Shown piece by piece: positions 32,619 to 45,611 of a stretch of DNA of 64,000 nt (its first letter is position 1; each line of letters starts with the position of its first letter). Under the pieces are notes generated by a model. It was given only the letters and a program-made list of their open reading frames with translations, was not told where the DNA came from and made no database searches. Position numbers and translations under genes: made by a program. This DNA comes from Siphonodentalium dalli (Eukaryota; Mollusca; Scaphopoda; Gadilida; Siphonodentaliidae), in NCBI GenBank assembly GCA_032622095.1, contig CP136067.1:135473990-135537989 (forward strand), in the 5' to 3' direction.

Positions 32619-35231
32619 ATCTAGCTTCCTAAGATACCTATATTAATGCAACACTATTCAAATTTTATCACAACTTACTTCAATTTGAAACGAAATGTCC
32701 GACATCACACAACTTTGTGGAATGTGGAATGCTTATTCTCACTAGCCATTGTTTATTTTGTCACCATATTGAGCCATATTCTTCCACTGTCAACATTTGT
32801 CAGATGTTGGGTTCATCATTTACAATGCGAGTCCGGAATTATGCCGATAAAAACAGAATTAAAAACAAAATACCGCGTTAAAAAAAAATTACCCGTCGCC
32901 GGCTATGTTGCCCGCAGCGGTGTATTACTGGGCATTTGCCAGCAGCGGGGATTATAGGATGATCACAGTGCTCTCTACCTCCATCTCTATCTCTCATCTC
33001 CTGTTATCTTACTAGTATCTCAAGATTAAGCAACTTGACAGTCCTGTTGATGGAGGAGGGTGGGATAGCACGGTTTGATTATCATGTTTCTATATACGGT
33101 ATGAGTATTTTAACTGTCAAGCTGCATTCCTTTATATATCTATATTTGTTTATCTCTATTATATATGAATGTAACACTCTGTATTTTGTCTGTTGTATTT
33201 GAGCTTATGCTCACCTGTCAACTTGTTATGCATCTATTAGTCATTACAAATTATATATCTATCTCGTCGGAATGTCATATCACGACAGCAGCAACTATTT
33301 ATCGGCCACAATAAGTCCAATACTTGCAAACTCTGAGTACCTTTAGCACTACACCACACGAGGGAGGACAAACTGTACTACTAGATGATCAATATAAACG
33401 TCTGAGACAACGGTGTTCATAGTGTGGCATGAACCGGTAAACCCAGTACGTCTGGTGGGGAATTAGTCAGTCCTCTTGCAGCCGATTCGCAACGGAAGTT
33501 GGGTCGAGTTTTCTGCGGGCGAAATTACCCAGAGCATCTGTTTTGATTGAAGGGAAATAACTCTATAACCGACAGCTAATTTATGTCTGCTACTCCGACC
33601 ATAAAATAGGAAAATGTAACTTTTTACCTTTCTATCACGCAACATGTGTTGTTATCCATTGTCTTATGTACATGTAGATTGTGAAATATAAATTTAAATA
33701 CATGCTTTGAAAATAACGACAGTGGATGGTGTATGGACTGTCACTATGGAGCAGTATGGTCTTTGATGTAAAAGTTAAAAAAAAATTATTTTCATTCTCA
33801 ATCAGCTGTCAATTTCTGAATTTGAATTTCTCATTTGTCAACTACTGTATAGGCTACTATAGCAGTATGTAGTACTGCATCAGGAGTCGATATACTGTTT
33901 TAAATTTGTATAGCATTTTGCAGCACTGTGTAGAATTTGTATAGCATTCCCTACCAATACATGTCTTTGATTGATTGATTGATTTATTTTTTATATAATT
34001 TATAAAGACATGCACGTATATTGTTTTAACAGGTTACAAATATAATAAATTACAAGCAAATAAAAAGGAGTTTTTAACATAATTTCAGTTGTTAGGCTAT
34101 ATAAGAAATCGCAAATTTTGAAACAAAAATGAGGCTGTAAAGAAGTCAAAGTGAATACCATTACTAGTACCAATGGTATGAATCTACTATGAATCTATGA
34201 TGGCTGAAATTTAGAAAAAAATCGTAGAGTACATGTACGGCTAGATATCGGGGATGGCACAAAAAACACTCGAAGGCTTAATTCCATTGTGGTCCCCTGA
34301 TATGCTACCGGCCACGAGGCAGACAATATAGTTACCACAAAATTCTCCATTTTGATACTAAAAAATAATGGTAATGACATCAATGTTAATATATTGATAT
34401 TTTACATTGATAATCATAAAGCCATCATCAATGTGGATAAAATAATTTATCATCATAAGTGCTACATTTACAAGTAATCTTATGATTGTGAATATGTTTA
34501 TTTTAAAAGAAATGATCTTTTCACCGACCAGGTGGATGAGACGCCTGGCAGATCCATTTAACATAACAAGTCTGACACTCGTCTCATTCACCGGGTCTAT
34601 GAATACTGACCGATATAATATTATATTAATATTAGTAATATTAGTGCTGCTGCAAGAGGTGCCTGTGGGATCTGTGTCGGTTCGGTGACTTTGTAAATGA
34701 TGGATACGCACCACTGCATATACGCACCACTGCCATGTATGGCCGGTTTTGGACTGGTCTGTCCATGACAGAAAGATGGAAAGGGCACTTTTCCGCAAAA
34801 AGGGCATTTTCTCCGCAAACTCGGGAAAATAACCATAAATTCATTGTGGCAAAAATCCCTATTTTAATGGTATTTGTCGGATTTATGGCCGTTTTGTGAT
34901 AAAATTGACAAAAAATTAATATTCCTTGTGAAATTGGTGGTATTTGGAACAAAAAAGTCACATTTTGCTATAAAAACACGAGATTAAACACACAAAAAGC
35001 ATTTTCTGTCTCCAGAAAAAGGGCAAGTCCTGCCCCCGCTCGCCCCCCTTGGTCAAGGGCAGGGGGGTCAGCTGCCCCCTCTGCCCCCCCTCTTCCGGCG
35101 CCCCTGTGGAAACCCGAAATACAGGCAGCAGTTTCAATTTCATTGTAATGTAATGTAAATTGGTTAGCAAAAATTGGAAATCGCATGCATCGCAAAATTT
35201 AAAATGGAGCCTTGCAATGTATGTATCGTCG
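32619..35231. other. No gene recognised; possible LINE 3' region and GC-rich tract
   Basis: 32930-33250 (pyrimidine-rich start, then 'gtatttgagcttatgctcacctgtcaa') looks like a retrotransposon 3' tail, but this is weak. 35010-35110 is a C/G-rich block ('ctgccccctctgcccccc'). Frames at 34358-34961 on the minus strand overlap in three phases and show no motif. Confidence 0.35.
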
Positions 35232-35439
35232 TAATTTGTATGGGAGGCCAAATTCACATTAATAATTGGGCTTCTAGACGATTGGTACTTGGACGTTTGG
35301 TACCTGGACGTTTCGTACCATGTGGACGATTGCTACCATTTCAGTGATTGATGATTGGTACCATATAAAATTGTGTTGGCTTATATTTAAAGTTACTTGT
35401 AATAGTGTTTTACAGTTTTATTGGAATATATCATACTAG

Positions 35440-36560
35440 CAGATTAGCCCGCCACTGGCGGGATTGGTCCCATGGCTTGGGTCAATCCATTAAATATTTT
35501 TTTAAATATTTTTTTTCAAGGTAACCCCGTACAGGCACGCCGACAGCATGCTATCATTTGCCGGTACCCGTTTCAAGGTCATGTTGGATGGACAAAATAA
35601 CCCAACAAAAATATTCCCCATCCCGAGTTGACCATACATAAAAATTTTCACGTCGATGTCACCGCTGACGACCGAGATATCGCCCAATGTCATTTGTGGG
35701 TACCTGTTTCAAGGTGAAGGTCACCTCAGGCGAACAAACTGACCTGATGAAAATCTCCCCCATCCCTGGAAGCCCTAAGTAGGAAATTTCGTCTCGTTAT
35801 CCCCAGTTTCCGAGACGATCGATTGAGCCATATTTATACTCGTGTATATAAACGCTCTTTAACAACGACACCGCAGATACGAAAGCTCTTTAATCATTAA
35901 CCCATCAATCCCCATTACGGTGGCAGTTGAAGGGTGAAGGAGTGGTCACACGGGCTCGCGATTGGCCCGATTGCACTGCCTGTGGGTTTTGACCCTTACA
36001 CAGCAAGTTTAGGTTTAATCGGCCCAGCAGTTCTCGAGTCTATAGCGCACATATATACGGAAGTCTCAAAATATATAGTAGACTAGCCGATGAGCCCGAC
36101 ATTGTCCGGGCTATTCAAAAACAAAATTTCAAGTCGATAGCTCCACCCGTTTCCGAGATCTGGTCTGCGCATGCGCGAAGCTGGCGTCGCACGGGCTCGG
36201 CGACCCGATACAATTCGTATCGGGGCAAGATACATTCACATACCAAATTTCAAGTCGATAGCTCCACCCGTTTCCGAGATCTGGTCTGCGCATGCGCGAA
36301 GCTGGCGTCGCACAGGCTCGGCGACCCGATAAAATTCGTATCCGGGGCAAGATACATTCACATAGCAAATTTCAAGTCGATAGCTCCACCCGTTTCCGAG
36401 ATCTGGTCTGCGCATGCGCGAAGCGGGCGCCGCACGGGCTCACCAATACGACAGCGTCGACCGCCTGGTCAAACTACACACACGTACCAAGTTTCGTCCC
36501 AATTGGTCGAGAATCGTAGATTTGTATAAATGACAAACAGACAGACAGAGGTCTTCAAAA
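35440..36560. repeat. Interspersed repeat: 'CTAGC..GCCCG...CGGGC' head, ACAG tail
   Basis: Head 'actagcagattagcccgccactggcgggattgg', with a second head at 36080 ('actagccgatgagcccgacattgtccgggc'). The tail is 'gtatgacaaacagacagacagag' near 36525-36548. It has the same architecture as 41285-43790. No protein is recognised. Confidence 0.6.
36120..36445. repeat. Tandem repeat, 121-122-bp unit, ~2.7 copies
   Basis: 'caagtcgatagctccacccg' starts at 36130, 36251 and 36373. Each unit includes 'ctggtctgcgcatgcgcgaa' and 'gctcggcgacccgata'. The first two units are almost identical; the third diverges after the CG-rich core. Confidence 0.88.
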
Positions 36561-37654
36561 TATATATGAGATATATCATATACACTGACGATAAATACCA
36601 ACAAATCAAGTAAAAACAAAAGAAAACAATATATATAGTAGCACACTGCAATTAAATTACGATCTATCAATCTAATTTAAGAGAGTTGTCGATATAGTAC
36701 AGTACTATGATATACCCTTAGACAACAATATTAAAAGAAAACAAGCACAACGAGAGAACACTTAGATATCAATTCATGACAACATATACATGTACAGCTG
36801 TCGAGGTCTCACTTCTGCATAACACGAGATACAGGATATGTCGTCGGATAGTGAGTCTGACATAATGAACAAATGATTGATAATGAGGTACCACTCTAGA
36901 ATTATCCGCCAATTTATATATTTATCACAACAATGATAATCGCACCCGTGGTTGTTTTTATTGTGAGTTATCATTGTGAAAACATTTTAATTTTGATTTA
37001 TCGCAAGGTAAAACAAACAAGCGCTGTGTCATCAGACCAAACAATTCACCGCATCATAAAGAAAAGATATTGGGCCTGTATACGTTGCTACATGCTAAAG
37101 TTACAAATATTGACATTAAAGACTCACCAAAGAGATAAATAAATAAACTAAGATTAATAAAATATTCACTCATTCATTTTATGTAGATGTGTTTGAGGCC
37201 AATTTATATTATAATCATAATTATCTAAGGCTATTTTTCTCTTAAATCTGCTGCAAAAATGACCTTATAAGGTCAAATTGTCTACAGTAAGTCAAACTAC
37301 TGATATAACACCATAATATATACATATATATTCGTAAAACATTAAATAAATTATCTGGTACCAATCGTCTTCACTGACTTGGTACCAACCGTCCAATCCA
37401 GACTGGTACCAATCGTCCCGTGGGTACGAAACGTTCAGGTACCAATCGTCCAAGGTACCAATCGTCTTGTTTCCAATAATTGTCCTGAGCTTCAATTTGA
37501 AGCTCAATCCAATTGCACTGACTCAAGTCAAATTGAATTGCGCTGAAGCAAATTCACTGAGTAAATTGTAATTTAATCGGGCTTAAATTGGTGCAAACTA
37601 TAGATAGTTATACCGTAAAAACTAAATTGGGTGATTTCGGACACTTTTATTGGT

Positions 37655-38000
37655 TTTTAACTCACCTGAGACAAAGTCTCCGGTGGAGCTATATAGTCAT
37701 CACTCCTCATCCGTCGTCCATCCATCCGTCCATCAAGAATCATGTTCTCTAGAACCGTAAGACCGAAATTGGTCTGATTGGGTTCATATTTGGTATGGAT
37801 GTTCCCTAGGTGACTCACATTTAGTTGCGAATTCTTAAAACGATTTCTTCTCAAGTTCCATTGGGCCGAATGGGTTAATTCATATTTGGTATAAAGGTTC
37901 CATGGGTGACTGTGATTCAGATTTGTTCAAATAAGTGCCGAATGTGGGCGGAGCCAGTGACATAACTAAAAAAAATGGGTTGAATGTGGCAATATGTGGG
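37655..38000. repeat. Interspersed repeat ('ctccggtggagctatatagtcatcactcctc')
   Basis: Inverse orientation of the family at 53700-54200 and 56690-57225. It carries the GGAC/CCGT microsatellite and 'ttcatatttggtatggatgttccctaggtgactca'. Confidence 0.7.
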
Positions 38001-38214
38001 CGGAGCCAGTGACATAACTCAACAACAAAAAAAACAAAAAAATCAGATTGAACTTGCTCAATTTAACATTAATTTATTCTTACTTTTTAAACATGTTATA
38101 AAATTTGAAAAACTAACACCATTATAACATCTGCAGAGTTATGAAACTTTAATCTTTAATGAGCGTGCGTGGTTGTTTATACCTCAGGCGCAGGTGAATG
38201 ACCTCATATAATTT

Positions 38215-39125
38215 TAGTCAAGTTTTTCAAAAACTAGACTTATGGTTTGACGAGGGACGGTTGGCGGGCGGGCGGGCGGACCTAAAGAATGCCTTATAAC
38301 TTTGACATTTGTGAACGGATTCAAAAACATTTAGGTATGTGAGTTGCTCCCAATGACTTTTTATTGCCTGTAGAAAATGGGTCACGTCCGAACTTTTTGA
38401 CAAGAGTTATCCATCTTTGATGACTTTTTTGCAATTTTATCACCTGTTAGCACGATAACTCAATCAAATATTAACTGATTACAACCATATTTATGATATA
38501 TGAGTCTCTTGCAACAATATCTCGGACGAGTTCGAAAACCAGGTTTGTCCGAATTTTTTCCCCAGAGTTATGGGCCTTAGTTTGTATATTTTTAGCATTT
38601 TTTTTTCACCGTTAGCATGATAACTGAATCAAATATTAACTGATTCAAACCATATTTGATATATGAGTCTCTTGCAACAATATCTCGGACGAGTTCGAAA
38701 ACCAGGTTTGTCAAAATTTCCCCCCCGGATTTAGGGACCTTAGTTTGTCTATTTTTAGCATGTTTTTCACTGTTAGCGTGATAACTCAATTAAATATTAA
38801 CTGATTCAAACCATATTTGATATATGAGTCTCTTGCAACAATATCTCAGACGAGTTTGAAAACCAGGTTTGTCCAAATTTTTCCCCTGAAGTTATGGAAC
38901 TTAGTTTGTCTATTGTTAGCATGTTTTTCACTGTTAGTGCGATAAGTTCGATAACTCAATTAAATATTAACTGATTCAAACCATATTTGATATATGAGTC
39001 TCTTGCAACAATATCTCGGAAGAGTTCGAAAACCAGGTTTGTCCGACTTTTTGGGCCTTGTGTGGGCCTTATTGCCAAGTTATTGGCAAAAGTTTTCTTC
39101 GACTGCCAATAAACTCGTTTCTATT
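38215..39125. repeat. Inverted copy of the ~150-bp 'acaaacctggttttcgaac' array
   Basis: About four units in inverse orientation to 3180-4350 ('ctcttgcaacaatatctcggacgagttcgaaaaccaggtttgtcc'), ending with the short fold-back 'caagtttttcaaaaacta' on the left and 'gactgccaataaactcg' on the right. Confidence 0.75.
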
Positions 39126-39699
39126 TCCATCAGTGATTTTTCAAAGATCGCGGGTATGGATTTTGGAGAAATTATCACATGCTTCCAGTTAGCAACTGTT
39201 TGGAGATTGTCAAAGCGCGGATTCGGAAATGGACCACCACAATGAAAATGAAATTAGCTATACTTCACAACTTACGAAGAATTCCCATGTGATTTTAGGC
39301 CTATTAGTTTCATTTAGACCAATTTTGTTGGTTGGCTTAATGTAAAAAAACATAGACGTCATGACACGGTTTCTGACGTCATTTTGGATTTGCGGGCCAG
39401 ATCCAGACAAGATTTCACAATCCACTACAAGTCCTGTCATGTCGTCTGTCGGGACCACTGCATGATGTCACTTAAATTATTCTTAGCGTTATGTCAGCGA
39501 TAATGGCAAATTTGAGGCACAGCATGTGTGGTTGCCCCACTTCATGTCTTGTACAACTCATATTATCTCTGCCAGAAGACTCAGTCAATGTTATTAGCTT
39601 CAGACAGAGACACATGTCATTAATTGAGATTAGAATAATAGATGTTATCTGACAGGCTGGTGTAAACAATTGCATAGCACTGGTGTTTGTTGTCATTGT
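39126..39699. other. No gene recognised
   Basis: Unassigned sequence with short frames lacking motifs. Confidence 0.4.
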
Positions 39700-41010
39700 C
39701 AAATTAAAACTGCTGATCCCAAGCCTGAATTTAGTGGTGCTACCATGTACAGCGGGTTAGCTTCACCAAATACACCTGGGGTTCTTATTCTGCTTAGGCC
39801 TCATCTTCTGGGAAGTATCTAGAGTATCAAATTGACATTTTTTTGTTACTTTTTCCATTCTGTTCAGTTTCTATATCCCCTAATTTGCAGAAGATAAAAT
39901 GCATAATCGAGGTGACCAATGGGTGCACATCACCAACTGCAATAGTCCAAGTCTTCTTGTACTAAAACCAGCTAAGATATTGGTATGGCGAGATGCTGGT
40001 GTTTAGTCCAAGCCCGCCTGCATAGCATTCCTATGACACGACTTACGCCCCGGATCTGTGGTGGGAATTTGTGGTGTATTTTACTCGATTTACCTAACAA
40101 ATCAATACATGATGCTATATACATCGGAAAGAGTTACATCTTATGGTCATAATGGTGTATAATAATCGAACTTTCATGTTAAATTACGCATATAATATTC
40201 CGGTTGATTGTCACCGACATCGCTGTTTTTATATTTTGTTTACGTTTTAACTTAAACCCGAAGAGTTACGAAGAACCTCGGCATAGTCCGGAGTTTGTTT
40301 TGGGCGAGATGAATTTATATACAAACAAAATGGCAACCCCCGTATTATTCTAATGCTTGTTGTGTTTACACTGTTTTAAACTGTCAGATGGTTGTAATTC
40401 CCGTAATTTATTTAATGTATTACATTTATTTCTTCAATATTTACTTAATCTATGTATTTATTTATTATTGACACGTATAATAACGATTACAATGGAGGAT
40501 TCATCGTGCGTGGTTGATCGAAAATCTACGGAATATTCGCGAGGTCAACTGAGTTCGCATACTTTTAAAAATTTGTAAACACTGTGGCAAATGTCTCTTT
40601 TCACATTAAATTACCGCTTTCAATTCACAACTGATGTGGGTTTCAGATCAAATAGCATGTCTTCTGAGGAAAATATCCGTTTATTGTCGCAATTGTGATA
40701 TTTTATTTCATATAATTGTGGTTTTATTTGAGCGGGTCACTAACGCTTAAGTCGTGTTATAAGAAGCCTATGCAGGCGGGCTTGGACTAAACACCAGCAT
40801 CTCACCATACCAATATCTTAGCTGGTTTTAGCCTTGCGGAATAGCATAATTAAATTCACCCTTTGGGGACCTCATTCTGCAAATGTCAGACACACTAAAT
40901 ACAGACTTGGCTTTTCCCATATTATTTTCTTAACTACCATTATCCAGGTGAAATCATACCCTGATTTTTCAAAGAAAAATTGTGGATATCTTGGATTGAA
41001 TTTGTCTGTC
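39700..41010. repeat. Inverted copy of R1 repeat, split by a MITE
   Basis: The left part matches the inverse of 54950-55320 ('ccccctaatttgcagaagataaaatgcataat'). The right part resumes at about 40830 ('aaattcaccctttggggacctcattctgcaaatgtc'). The element at 39951-40825 sits between. Confidence 0.65.
39951..40825. mobile_element. MITE with TAGTCCAAGTC ends, copy 2 (long arms)
   Basis: The left arm runs TAGTCCAAGTCTTCTTGTAC...gatgctggtgtt and then a second TAGTCCAAGCCCGCCTGCATAG. The right arm mirrors this ('ctatgcaggcgggcttggacta' then 'aacaccagcatctcaccataccaatatcttagctgg'). It shares its interior with 9440-9945. The right terminal ~20 bp are lost. Confidence 0.7.
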
Positions 41011-41284
41011 TGTCAGGCTGTCCTTCCATCAGTCTGTCTGTCTGTCGGGATGTCTATTCATCTGTCCATCAACAATTGTTTTCTTCTCCAGATCCATATT
41101 ATAGACCGAATGGGTTTATATATTTTGGTGTGGATGTTCCCTAGGCGACTCATAATCAGATTTGTTCAAATAAGTTCATCAGATCAATAGGTGCGAAGCC
41201 AGGGCCATAACTCTTTCCCACAATAGTAATTCTTAAAACAATTTCTTCTCAAGAACCGTTGGACCTATTTAGCTTATATTTTGT
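41011..41284. repeat. GTCT/CAGA-rich repeat tail and neighbouring repeat
   Basis: Degenerate GTCTGTCTGTC at 41005-41075, followed by 'tttggtgtggatgttccctaggcgactca', a fragment of the 53700-54200 family. Confidence 0.55.
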
Positions 41285-43790
41285 ACTAGCAGGGTTACCC
41301 GGCGTTGCCCAGGTTAATGCGATGTGAAACCATCTGTATGCTGTGGATATTTGTTGGGAATAGAGAACACTCTTGTTCAAAGTGTTATACGTTTTCTCAT
41401 AAATTGTATATTCAAATAACATCACAAAACATGATTATTACAGTCATGGAATATAAGAAGTGGCCCACCTTGTCAATTGTCATTCTGTTTATCGCGATTA
41501 ATCCGTTCCACCAATAATGAAGTATTTATTTATTTACAACTGCGTATACGTCAGACGTTATAATATGATACATGGACATCATAAAGACATTAGTTCGCAT
41601 AAATAAAAGATGACAATTGGGTTTTACATATTGAGATGTATCAATCAATCTAGTGGGTTGGACTAAGATCTCGAGGATACCTGGCTATCATATCTCCATG
41701 AAGATACAGATGTTTCAAAGAAATTTCCAGGTGCTCCTCTGTTCATGGTGCTATATATTGGCTAAATATTCTCAGTTTCAACGAAATGTTGCTGCGCGTG
41801 CATATCAGCTACATTTGCCAGACACAGAGCGAGATTTTGAGTTGTTTATGTCAGTCGATGAGTCTGTTCTAAACCCCTTGTCAGATGTCAGTATTGGGAG
41901 GTGGGAGGATCCTGAAAAGTCATGTGCTACTAACTGCATTTTATTGTATATCAGAAGAAACTATATGACTGCACACTGTGACCACTATTGTTGAACAGGC
42001 CTTCCATATATCCTGACAAATTGTAACTTTTTTTGTGGAAACTGTATTGAATGGAACAGACTCAATTTTGTTATAATATATATGCAATCCTCTGACGGTT
42101 CGAGGTCTCTCAGTTTGCACGAATATTGCCATCCCCATTTAATATGACAATTAAGAAGATATAATTGTTCAAGTGACTTATAAGTGGGTTACCATTTGTC
42201 GGGATTGTGAAATGTAAACGCCCAAATCTCCTTAAAATGATATGGAGATGGCCTGGTTGACTATATATAACTTATATGTGGATATCGGCGAATAGCAATT
42301 TTATCTATGATAGTGCATATCCACTCGCCATCCGTGACGCAAACGACACTAAATGTGATTTAATTCATGGTATATCATTAGATAAAAACATGTATGAATT
42401 GATATATAGAACACACAGACAGACAGACAGCACAATTTGATTTCTTGTATCATTTGAGAAGAACGTGTCTGAATTTGATGGTAATTGGTACTAAAAATAT
42501 TTTGTATCAGTTTTTGGTGACCCTCCCGTCCCTATTTCGGACTCAAGCTGCACATACTAAGACTCATTAGAGATTAGAGATGCATATATATGAAATTGGT
42601 GAAAATTGGCGAGTATACAAATTCGTATCAAATTGAAGGTCCCCATATCTCTCACCCATAGGGCACCAATTTGTTGTGTCTAAACCACACGATAAGATTC
42701 CTCGTATCACGGAGAAGAATATGTATCAATCTGGTGGAAATCGGCACTAAACATATAGATATAATGTCCTTCTCATCTCTATACACCACTGACTCGAATG
42801 GCCCCCCTTGTGACATCCTTAAACCACACAATTACACTCCTGATATCATGGAGATGATTGTTTATAAGTTTGGTGATAATCGGCGACTAAACAATGTTTT
42901 TTTTTATCAAATTTGGTGCCAATCCCTCCCTCCCCATCTCTCACATAAACAGCACCACTATGGCGTCTTTAAATCACACGATCAGATCCTTGTATCATGG
43001 ATAAGAACGTGTATCAATTTGGTGGAAATTGGCGCCAAAAACATTGTGCATCAATTTTGGTGCCCCTATCCCTTTCAATACACCCCTGACTCGAATGAGG
43101 CCACACTTGACAGATATAAGCCACACCATTAGACTCCTCATACCATGGGGATGCTTTTGTATAAGTGTGGTGGCAATCGGCGACTAAACCAATTATTATC
43201 AAATTTAGTGCCCACCCCCTCCCAATCTTTCATCCAAACGACAACAATTTGGCGTTGTTAAATCGCACAATTAGATTCCTTGTATCATGAAGAGGAATAT
43301 ATATCAATTTGGTGGAAATCGGTGCTAAAATTAGTTTTATCAATTTTGGTGCCCCTCTCCCCTTTCGTGCAAATCTGACTTGAACGACGCCACTTTTGAC
43401 ATATTTAAACCACACCGTTGGATTCTTCATATCATGGGGATGATTATATGTAAGTTTCGTGGCAATCGCCGACAATTTTTTTTCTGCCCCTCCCCCTTCC
43501 GGGCACCCCTGACGCGAACGGCGCGACTTTTGCCATATTTAAAACACACCATTAGATTCCTCATATTATGGGGATGATTATAAATAAGTTTCGTGGCAAT
43601 CGCCGACAATTGTTTTTTCTGCCCCTCCCCCTTTTCTGCCCCTGACAACAACGGCGTCACTTTAGAAAATTTTAACCCCGACCATTATCTTTCTCGTAAA
43701 AAGTTACTCCTTTGGTATCATCTAGATGGTCCCCTGTGAATTTCTATAGAACACAGACAGACAGACAGACATTCGCAAATATAGATATAG
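41285..43790. repeat. Interspersed repeat with CCCGGCGTTGCCC head and ACAG tail
   Basis: Head 'tactagcagggttacccggc', tail 'acacagacagacagacagac' at 43741-43765. Such CCCGGCGTTGCCC heads are widespread in animal genomes. The class is not settled here. A frame at 41653-41994 (+, 113 codons) has no recognised domain. It contains the array 42480-43690. Confidence 0.6.
42480..43690. repeat. Degenerate tandem array, ~133-150-bp unit, about eight copies
   Basis: Landmark 'gGtGGaaATCGGcGac' recurs near 42598, 42732, 42871, 43020, 43170, 43311, 43459 and 43592. Each unit also has 'accccTGACtcGAAc' and 'cattagattcctcatat(c/t)atgggg'. Two subtypes roughly alternate. Confidence 0.75.
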
Positions 43791-44214
43791 ATGGAGGTCC
43801 TTGGGTGACCAGGTTCAGATTTGTTCAAATGGGATCATTTTTTAGGAAACCTTTGAGGGAAATCAATTCACTTCAACTCTTAAATCTACCCTTTGAAATT
43901 ACAAGATGAATGTAGCTCATAGATGGGGATTCACATTTGTTCAAATAGGGGCAACACTAAGAGATTTAACTCTCCCCACCCACCGTACCTGTAACTATGC
44001 TGTTTGAGGCACTGGGGAGGGAGTGTAGAGCGGGTGGAGTTTTGATCCCCTACTTTGATCAAATTTTCAACAGTTGAAAATTTTATGCCTGATAAAACAT
44101 TGTTGTAGATTAGATTTTCACAGAAAAAATAGGTTAGAATTGTTCTCATAGTTTGATATGATTTTCCATCTACAATGTAGTATGTTTTTAAACCAACAAT
44201 CAATATGTTCCTAC
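43791..44214. other. No gene recognised
   Basis: Repeat fragment 'gtgaccaggttcagatttgttcaaatggg' at the left. The rest is unassigned. Confidence 0.4.
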
Positions 44215-44324
44215 TTAACCCTTTACCCAACAGAACGGCCCTGTGCCAATGCATTCTCTTATATATGCGAGTCGACCATAGGTCGCCTCGCATATATAAG
44301 AGAATGCATTGGCTTAACACATAT

Positions 44325-45611
44325 TAGAGCACAATCCCATTGTTGCAATCGTTCCCTGATTTTTGGTAAAGCACACCGATTCCCAAGGCTGGCGAAGGAA
44401 TAGTTCAATGATTACCCCATTGTTAGGCACACGCAACTCACAACAGACAAATAGCACGGGCGCTTCGAAGTAGCTTCAATTACCAGAGGCCACAGGGGCA
44501 CGAACAGCGCTCTGCTTCCCCCAAACACACTGCCATTATACGCCGTTACTATTTATGCACCTCTAATATACTAAGCAGGCACATATATAGGGACGGCGTA
44601 TAAGGGGAGTGCGGGTGGGGGATGCATGTCCTCTTGTATAATAACTGAAGCTACATTGAAACGACCGCGCGATTTGTTTGTTAAGAGTGGCGCGTGTCGA
44701 ACAATGGGATATCACTGAAATATTAGTTTGCCAGCCTTGGGAATTGGGTGTGATTTACCAAAATTACAATATCTATATATATAATACATCAACAGGGCGA
44801 ACGGGGGGCGGGGGTGGCAATAGTAACATATGCATTGGTTGAATTATTTATTAACTGGTAGCATAATTACATTTATTATAATTATTCCACAAAACTAATC
44901 CAGTTCCGAAAATATTCTCAGGACCACTAATCCAACGATGAAACTAAACGAATTAACATTTACATTTAGAACCACTAAATATAGTGATAGATCCAATGAT
45001 CCAACAGAATCACTACTTCACAATATAGCGCTCCACATATCCGATATAACTAACAACAGAACTTGTATCTGGAGAATCTGGAGGAACCAATGGACTATTA
45101 TGGTAGTAATTTCGAAACAGTTTCTTGAAAAGCATTACCTTTGGCAAAAGTAGTTGGTTGTTGGTTACAGGTCAAATTCCATGTCATCATTCTGGCAGAC
45201 AGACTTCTTCGGAATTTATGATCCACTTATACAATGTATTTAATAATAGTAAGACACAATCATGCGACTTCCACATTTGACTTTCCAAACACATCTGCGA
45301 GTGACTTGGTTTGTGAAAACGGGTCACACGTTAATCCGTGTCGTTTCGGACATATTTATTCACATTCAACGGCGATCACTGCATGGGTAATCACGATGAT
45401 TGGTGTGGCTAACGGGTAATTGCGTTCATCTCGGCCAGCGCACGGATTGTACGTCGTGTTCAACGCACGATCAATTTCGCATTTCGAGATGATCGCATTA
45501 TGTGCGGTCAATTGTGCTCTAAGTCGGTCAGAGCACGCGAATAGTTCTTTACCAGAATAAATCTCGTCTCCGACTCGATTTATTCTGGTAAAGAACTATT
45601 CTTGTGCTCTA
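44325..45611. mobile_element. Insertion with TAGAGCACAAT ends
   Basis: Left end TAGAGCACAAT (44325-44335). Inverse copies lie at 45511-45521 and, less exactly, at 45601-45611. Inner inverted blocks pair 44360-44395 (ggtaaagcacaccgattccc) with 44728-44762 (gggaattgggtgtgatttacc). A minor hairpin sits at 45530-45610. Target duplication is imperfect. Confidence 0.6.
45530..45610. repeat. Hairpin, 34-bp arms
   Basis: AATAGTTCTTTACCAGAATA...atc pairs with gat...TATTCTGGTAAAGAACTATT. Two mismatches occur towards the base of the stem (cacgcg/cttgtg). Confidence 0.85.

Larger units (their letters stand above)
35232..37475. mobile_element. Fold-back element with iterated GGTACCAATCGTC boxes
   Basis: The left end carries five ~15-bp boxes of the form GGACGATTGGTACC (35278-35365). 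The right end carries six in inverse orientation, GGTACCAATCGTCC (37356-37470). The left terminus TATGGGAGGCCAAATTCACA is the same as that of the 479-897 element. The right terminus is less clear ('ccaataattg' near 37479). The interior holds other repeats, including 35440-36560. Confidence 0.65.

Noticed and set aside
34358-34961. Overlapping minus-strand frames of 71-149 codons as possible genes
   Set aside because: They overlap in several phases, show no conserved motif, and lie in low-complexity AT-rich then C-rich DNA. Frames of this length are expected by chance in 64 kb.
35730-35790. CTGATGA followed by GAAAT as a hammerhead ribozyme core
   Set aside because: No complementary stems I, II or III could be formed around it. 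The motif belongs to a repeat with similar text elsewhere.
42671-43132. 153-codon plus-strand frame as a gene
   Set aside because: It runs across several units of the ~145-bp tandem array, and its 'protein' is the translated repeat.
42480-43690. Regular spacing suggesting a CRISPR-like array
   Set aside because: The units are contiguous ~145-bp satellites with no constant short repeat separated by unique spacers, and the sequence is eukaryotic.
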